Origin: Paralvinella palmiformis
Taxonomy: Eukaryota; Annelida; Polychaeta; Terebellida; Alvinellidae
Reading direction: 5' to 3'
DNA: 64,000 bases
Assembly (NCBI GenBank): GCA_025642065.1
Contig: JAODUP010000066.1
Coordinates: 62,001 to 126,000, forward strand
The notes below the pieces were generated by a model, which worked only from the letters and a program-made list of their open reading frames with translations, made no database searches and was not told the origin of the DNA. Shown here piece by piece: positions 60,301 to 64,000 of this stretch (the stretch's first letter is position 1; every line of letters starts with the position of its first letter). The position numbers were made by a program, and so were the translations under genes.

Positions 60301-62983
60301 CAAACACACGCACACAGACATACCCACACAAAATAAACAAACGCACACCTTGGTTTTATTTACATAGATGAAACCAGACTGTTTATTCGGGAACTATTAT
60401 TAGATAGCAGAGAGATTATTGTCCATTTAGGCTGAGGTCAAAAGTTCATTACTGATATTTCAATTAAGGTCAATAATTAAACATCTGAATGATGATGATG
60501 ATGATACCATCACCTCTCTTGTCAGAAAAAAATAAGTTTAATTAACTAATTAATTATTTAATTATTATTATTTAATTATTTAATTAATTAATTTAATTAT
60601 ATAACAAAAACTCGATGGCAATTGTTGAACATAATTTATGATTTTATGATTATTTTCTTTCATTAAAACAGCAACGTCTGCCATTACGAGTGTCCGAAGT
60701 GTTAGAGTCGGGGTCACTCGGTACAGGTACAGGGACTCGTAGTCGCATGGATGTCGATTTGGTTATTTTTAGTCCAGGTATGAATTATAATTAATATTGT
60801 TATTGTTAGACGGTGGAAATATTATATTTATGTAGCCACAGTGAGTTGTGTGTATTGGTGGATGTAAATCTTTATTGTATTGTTGCGTTTTTAATTCTGA
60901 TTTTAATTAACCTTTTGCGACGCTCTGCTCCTTTAGATAAATCTTATGGGTTTCGTTTCATGTATACGTGCTTGCCCTTGTCTTTAAATGCGCATGCGCA
61001 TTTGGCCTTTTATGCGTTTTGGGGGAGGACGGGTTAACTACGGTATACAGTGTGAGTGCATTTTAATAAATGTATCACCTGGGCCACACACACACACGAG
61101 AGCGCGCGCGCACGCACACGCACACACACACACACACGGTTATGTCAACATTTTACCTTAAAACAGGACAATTTATGTTGCCTCAACTAAGTGTTTCCAT
61201 TACCACCTTATACTCTTACAAGGCACTTCTCAAACATTATTCGGATAAAGGCTTTTTCTTCGTGAAACAAAACATACGAACGACTAATTAGGGGAAGAGT
61301 TTTGAAAACAGTTTCAAACTCGAATTACATTTAGGTGTATTGGCCCCTCCTAAAGCCAAAAGCTAAACAAGAAAGACCAATATCGGTTATATCTTAAATA
61401 CATTATCGGATATACCTAAACCAAAGAAGAGAAATCCAACAGCTACAATGTGCAACTTGTATCCTCATAAATACGTATTAATTATGCCTATATTAGTGCC
61501 TCGTGAATAAATTTTAATTTAGAAAATAAACCTTTCTTGACTGGAAGGATAAAAGTCTCCCTTAAATCCCCTCCTCCCCCCCCCCCAATGTTTTATGTTT
61601 TCTTGTATGTAATTCTTAATGACACCAGTTACTGTCAGTTTTCTCTTATGATAACGTTCCTATATAAATACGGGGGGTGCCTTCGTGGTCTAGTTGGTAG
61701 GGCGTTGGACCACAAATCACTACCACCCGTGCCCGAATCTCGGTGTGGTCATATCTGAAGGTTGTTTCATCTTTGACTTCGCTTCATTACATTTGGAGGT
61801 CGCTCGGCCCATTTAGGCTACGATGTGTACAAAAGTGGCCGTAAAACATCAATCATCATCATCATCATCATCATCATATATAAATACCATTTCAGATCTT
61901 CCATCTAAGAATCAATCAGCTTGGATGCCGTGTTTACTTGAGGCCGTCAAGAACTTCCTGCAGCAGCACTCCACCAATCCTGATCCCTTCTACCCACTTC
62001 CGCCTTGCGAGGACTTCACGGTGACGTCATACAGCGTTCAGTTTACGTGCAATGGTCTCGATGTTGACGTCATACTGACGTATGACTGGGACTCGGACGA
62101 CGGGGGAGGCTATATTGCTCTCTACGGAAACAGCACCAAAGAGACAACGGCCCGAGGCCGCCAATGGTAGGGAATATCAATTGTTACTGATATTGTTTAT
62201 TAATAGTATTTATTAATATTATTGACTAATAATATTTATGCTTGTTATATCATCAGGAGGTATATCATTGATTATTTTATATTGAGGTATATAGACGGAT
62301 GTGTTTAAATTAGGTTTTACCTTATCATAACGCGTGTTTTTGGCCGTGATACAAAGAAACTATTAGGGGTTAATGAACTTGGACGTTTCAAGCGTACATC
62401 ATTACAACAGTGTTTGAGCAAACATTAATGCACACATATACGCTCGCGTATACTCACGCACATACTCAGAGAGAGAGAGAGAGGGGGAGAGCTTAAATTG
62501 ATCTCGAAACTAATTAATCCTGAGCTATGTTAGCTGAAATCTCTCGCAGAAGCATGAAATAATAGGGATTGATCCTACGATCTGAAGGCTTGAGACGCAG
62601 TACACTCCCAACTGCAGTATCGGTGTCCGATACATTAACCATCATACAACACCTAACCCTTATCACTCTCTAACACAGGTATTCACTGGCTTCATCAAGA
62701 CTCCAAAAGAAGATGGTAGCTGACCAGCCAAACGAGGTGAGTACGTTACGTCAGTTACCGTCTGCTCGTTGCCATGTCCTACGTCAGCTTTAAAATCACT
62801 CGATTAAAGGCCATATACCTTTAACCTTATGTCGTACACCTTATATTTGGTTGTCCAGGTGAAGGAGATTATTAAGGTCGTCAAACATTGGAGAAACTGT
62901 GTACAATGGAAGAAAGTCAGCTATCGACCTAACAGTTATCTTATATCATTACTTGTCATTAAGGCTGTTGAAGAAACAAGATC
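49860..62983 (+). CDS. MATH-domain / OAS-type nucleotidyltransferase fusion protein (3' end outside window)
   Basis: Eight exons join without a phase conflict: 49860-51068, 57899-57958, 58305-58475, 58842-59129, 60672-60777, 61896-62166, 62679-62736 and 62859-62983 (762 residues so far, ending in phase 2). Residues about 20-150 and 171-275 look like two MATH/TRAF-type domains (YGGHRWSVVCMRKEERYMGV; GYYFDTSTFLLGSHKWYLRV). Residues 276-423 are an unassigned extension. Residues 424-560 form a Ser/Glu-rich linker, with a coiled-coil-like start (QIQDLQENMKSLDDMREM). From about 565 an OAS nucleotidyltransferase follows: GSLGTGTGTRSRMDVDLVIF (Asp603 and Asp605), the third acidic residue in LDVDVILTYD (Asp669), and the OAS C-terminal helix block VKEIIKVVKHWRNC. 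OAS enzymes sense double-stranded RNA and make 2'-5' oligoadenylate. MATH domains bind receptors or adaptors. The alternative is two genes, with the OAS gene starting at ATG 58,317, because exon 2 is short and its donor is only fair. Confidence 0.7.
51100..51215. repeat. (TG)n, (TGTC)n and (TGCC)n tracts in intron 1
   Basis: A TGTATGTG-type run, a short (TCTG) run and about eight TGCC units lie just after the exon 1 donor. Confidence 0.9.
51240..53500. other. MATH-OAS intron 1, no exon seen
   Basis: AT-rich sequence with a (TA)n tract at 52,020-52,065. Open frames here lack splice sites and domains. Confidence 0.4.
53513..53660 (-). mobile_element. SINE, family C (copy 2), next to a (GTGA)n tail
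   Basis: On the minus strand there is a tRNA-like 'ttggtagcatagtgattgg' with 'gtcgaatccgcc', then 'caccctcggccatacctccc', ending in (TCAC)n. It parallels 40,900-41,060. A related run 'tctgtctcagatgtaacctg' occurs at 53,750-53,770. Confidence 0.45.
54208..54480 (+). mobile_element. SINE-derived sequence, family E (copy 2) and a second fragment
   Basis: Box A-like 'tcgtagctcaattgttagc' and box B-like 'gggtatcaaatcc' come first, then 'tttgtgggatgtgtcatcgt', as at 39,598-39,730. A second diverged tRNA-like unit follows ('agccaaacggttaaagcac') and ends in a (CTCA)n-type tail. Confidence 0.5.
55808..55847. repeat. (TA)n microsatellite
   Basis: Pure TA repeat in MATH-OAS intron 1. A (GT)n tract follows at 56,021-56,049. 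Confidence 0.95.
56968..57005. repeat. (TA)n microsatellite
   Basis: Pure TA repeat preceded by a short (TGCG) run. Confidence 0.95.
57248..57420. repeat. (TA)n tract followed by A/T homopolymer-rich sequence
   Basis: About 57 bases of TA, then 110 bases made almost only of A and T runs. The low complexity may be partly a sequencing or assembly artefact. Confidence 0.85.
57899..57958 (+). CDS. MATH-OAS exon 2 (short, phase 0-0)
   Basis: Acceptor 'tctgttattcag' is strong; donor 'gac|gtaaaa' is only fair. It encodes 20 residues beginning VATRFSGPSTEAVCLVQ and ending IQD. These continue FPIEISE of exon 1 as a beta strand and run naturally into LQENM of exon 3. It is the critical link for the fusion model. 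Confidence 0.6.
58305..58475 (+). CDS. MATH-OAS exon 3: coiled-coil start and Ser-rich linker
   Basis: Acceptor 'ataggcaacag', donor 'gtaagt', phase 0-0. It encodes LQENMKSLDDMREMSASRAS and a Ser/Glu-rich tail to KSYDSLD. An acceptor eight bases upstream exists ('tttatag') but would need phase 2. The internal ATG at 58,317 is the only plausible start if the OAS part were a separate gene. Confidence 0.7.
58842..59129 (+). CDS. MATH-OAS exon 4: linker into the OAS N-terminal helix
   Basis: Acceptor 'ttattttcaag', donor 'gttagt', phase 0-0. It encodes 96 residues of acidic, low-similarity sequence and ends KQKEFVTFLMKLLK. This is the helix that precedes the nucleotide-binding loop in OAS proteins. 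Confidence 0.8.
59325..59560 (+). mobile_element. LINE 3' fragment in intron 4
   Basis: The sequence 'ggcaaaataaattgcctaat' and 'cacattaaactt' is the same family as 28,560-28,912 and 36,189-36,850. It is strongly degraded and lies in the sense orientation. Confidence 0.6.
60530..60605. repeat. (TTAA)-type AT-rich palindromic tract
   Basis: Interleaved TTAATTAATTATTTAA units form many local palindromes, about 70 bases before exon 5. Confidence 0.85.
60672..60777 (+). CDS. MATH-OAS exon 5: nucleotidyltransferase active-site loop
   Basis: Acceptor 'cattaaaacag', donor 'gtatga', phases 0 and 1. It encodes LPLRVSEVLESG and then GSLGTGTGTRSRMDVD, which aligns without gaps to the OAS loop that ends in the catalytic D-x-D. 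The Lys of the usual GSSGKGT loop is Thr here. Confidence 0.92.
61086..61138. repeat. (CA)n/(CG)n tract in intron 5
   Basis: CA units interrupted by 'gagagcgcgcgcgcacgcac', alternating purine-pyrimidine for most of its length. Confidence 0.9.
61672..61878 (+). mobile_element. tRNA-derived SINE, family A (copy A5), abutting exon 6
   Basis: A full-length copy in the sense direction: tRNA-like head 'tggtctagttggtagggcg' and 'cccgaatctcgg', the body, 'caaaagtggccgtaaaacat', and a (CAT)n tail ending at about 61,878. The exon 6 acceptor follows 17 bases later, so the SINE tail supplies most of the region where a branch point would be expected. Confidence 0.92.
61896..62166 (+). CDS. MATH-OAS exon 6: third catalytic acidic residue
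   Basis: Acceptor 'ataccatttcag', donor 'gtaggg', phases 1 and 2. It encodes residues 612-701, with an amphipathic helix (AWMPCLLEAVKNFLQQH) and the strand GLDVDVILTYDW. Asp669 sits where OAS1 has its third metal-binding Asp (GxxFDVLPAFD). Confidence 0.92.
62679..62736 (+). CDS. MATH-OAS exon 7
   Basis: Acceptor 'ctaacacag', donor 'gtgagt', phases 2 and 0. It encodes YSLASSRLQKKMVADQPNE, corresponding to the FxELQRxFLKxRPxK segment of OAS just before the C-terminal helical domain. Confidence 0.88.
62859..62983 (+). CDS. MATH-OAS exon 8: start of OAS C-terminal domain
   Basis: Acceptor 'ggttgtccag', donor 'gtaagt', phases 0 and 2. It encodes VKEIIKVVKHWRNC and then YRPNSYLISLLVIKAVE, matching LIRLVKHWYQNC...PPQYALELLTVYAWE of OAS. 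No further exon is visible to 64,000, so the gene continues beyond the window. Confidence 0.92.
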
Positions 62984-63087
62984 GTAAGTATTATAGACAG
63001 GTGTCGATGTTTAATTAAATATATATTTAATATATATATTCCATGTCTTTTATTGCGGGAACAAATCTATGATGTCGGGACTTAAAG

Positions 63088-63181
63088 GCTAGGCTATGTC
63101 TGAAGGGTGTTTCATCTTTCACTTCGGCTGATTACCCGTTTAGCCCATCGTGTGGGCACAAAAGTGACAGTAAAATGGCGA
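63088..63181 (+). mobile_element. SINE, family A, 3' half (copy A6)
   Basis: The sequence 'tgtctgaagggtgtttcatc', 'tttcacttcggctgattac' and 'gcacaaaagtgacagtaaaa' match the 3' half of copy A5. The head is missing and a short internal deletion is present. Confidence 0.75.
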
Positions 63182-64000
63182 GATTTGTGTTATATCTTGT
63201 ATTTGATATTGTAATATCATTACTTTACCTGATTGGGATAATCAAACTCTAAGCAAATAGAGTATCTATGCTGGGTAACATACCATCATAAACTGCTGAG
63301 CGGATACGGGTTATATATACATAATAGTATCAAGTGTGTATGTATAGACTACTTTTGTTGCGTATATCGTAGCTATGTACATCTGAAATGTGTAGTTCAC
63401 CTGTTATAGCTAGTGTTCCTCTATTCGACTATCTGTAATATGTGTATCCAACTTTACTGACAGAATTTCTATTGACTTATACGTAACAGCTCTTCGTCGA
63501 AATATGTATGAATGATATTACTAATGCATAATTCAAGAAATGATAAGATATTCAAAATGATATGAATCTATTATAATTATCTAACATCCATTAATGCATT
63601 TAAAACATGCATACGAGGGATTGCAGACGACGCGATGAGGTGCACATTCAAATTAGTTATTCCTGCAGTTACTAGAATCTAAAGTTATTTCTTTATTCAC
63701 GAAGTTATCACGTTCGTCTACTCGATATATCTTCATACAAACGTATACGTACACAATAGTAATTCATAAAACGAAGATACACATTCAAGTTATTATTCCA
63801 TAAAATAGTGAAATACCCAAACGTAATCTGCAGTACAAGATACCGTAACACAAAATTAAGTATGCAAATATACTAAGACCGCATTTAACAGTCATTCTGA
63901 AAACGCATTCCGTACAGATGGTATCAAGGAATCAAGCTATCAATTTGTACAATGTCTAGATATATATGTGCTGTGAGTTTTGGATATCGTGCAATAATGA
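63182..64000. other. Intron sequence at the right edge, no exon seen
   Basis: AT-rich sequence without a recognisable OAS C-terminal exon. It presumably belongs to the intron after exon 8. Confidence 0.4.

Overview
The window is AT-rich metazoan DNA: spliced genes with GT-AG introns, tens of microsatellites, tRNA-derived SINEs and decayed LINEs. A 2'-5'-oligoadenylate-synthetase-type (OAS) gene, together with FAM20-type and GT49-type genes, fits a lophotrochozoan, most likely a mollusc. The species cannot be fixed from the sequence.

Layout. (1) 1-2.2 kb: two pieces of a FAM20-type (glycan xylose) kinase, its first and last parts, with no sign of the catalytic core between them. (2) 2.2-15.7 kb: repeats, a 49-bp tandem repeat, an unclassified interspersed repeat (called R1 here), and a decayed, stop-ridden copy of exons 2 and 3 of the next gene (7.5-8.8 kb). 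(3) 15,747-27,310: a complete 11-exon gene for a 478-residue type II membrane glycosyltransferase of family GT49 (LARGE/B4GAT1 type). All its splice phases agree, and a broken LINE lies antisense in intron 9. (4) 27.3-49.7 kb: no convincing host coding exon. It holds LINE 3' ends, two or more SINE families, two elements with terminal inverted repeats and a CpG-rich patch near 35.2-35.6 kb that may be a promoter. (5) 49,860-62,983 (runs off the right edge): eight exons with mutually compatible phases. They predict one protein with MATH/TRAF-like domains at the N-terminus, a low-complexity linker and an OAS-type nucleotidyltransferase at the C-terminus.

The MATH-OAS arrangement is the most interesting object. 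The nucleotidyltransferase keeps the G-S...D-x-D motif and the third acidic residue, so it looks catalytically competent, and it is joined to a domain family used for TRAF-type signalling or receptor binding. It could be a nucleic-acid sensor with a built-in adaptor, but the join rests on exon phase and order, not on transcript data. FAM20B-type kinases and GT49 enzymes both act on xylose- or glucuronate-containing glycans in the Golgi. Their closeness is noted without claiming a functional link.
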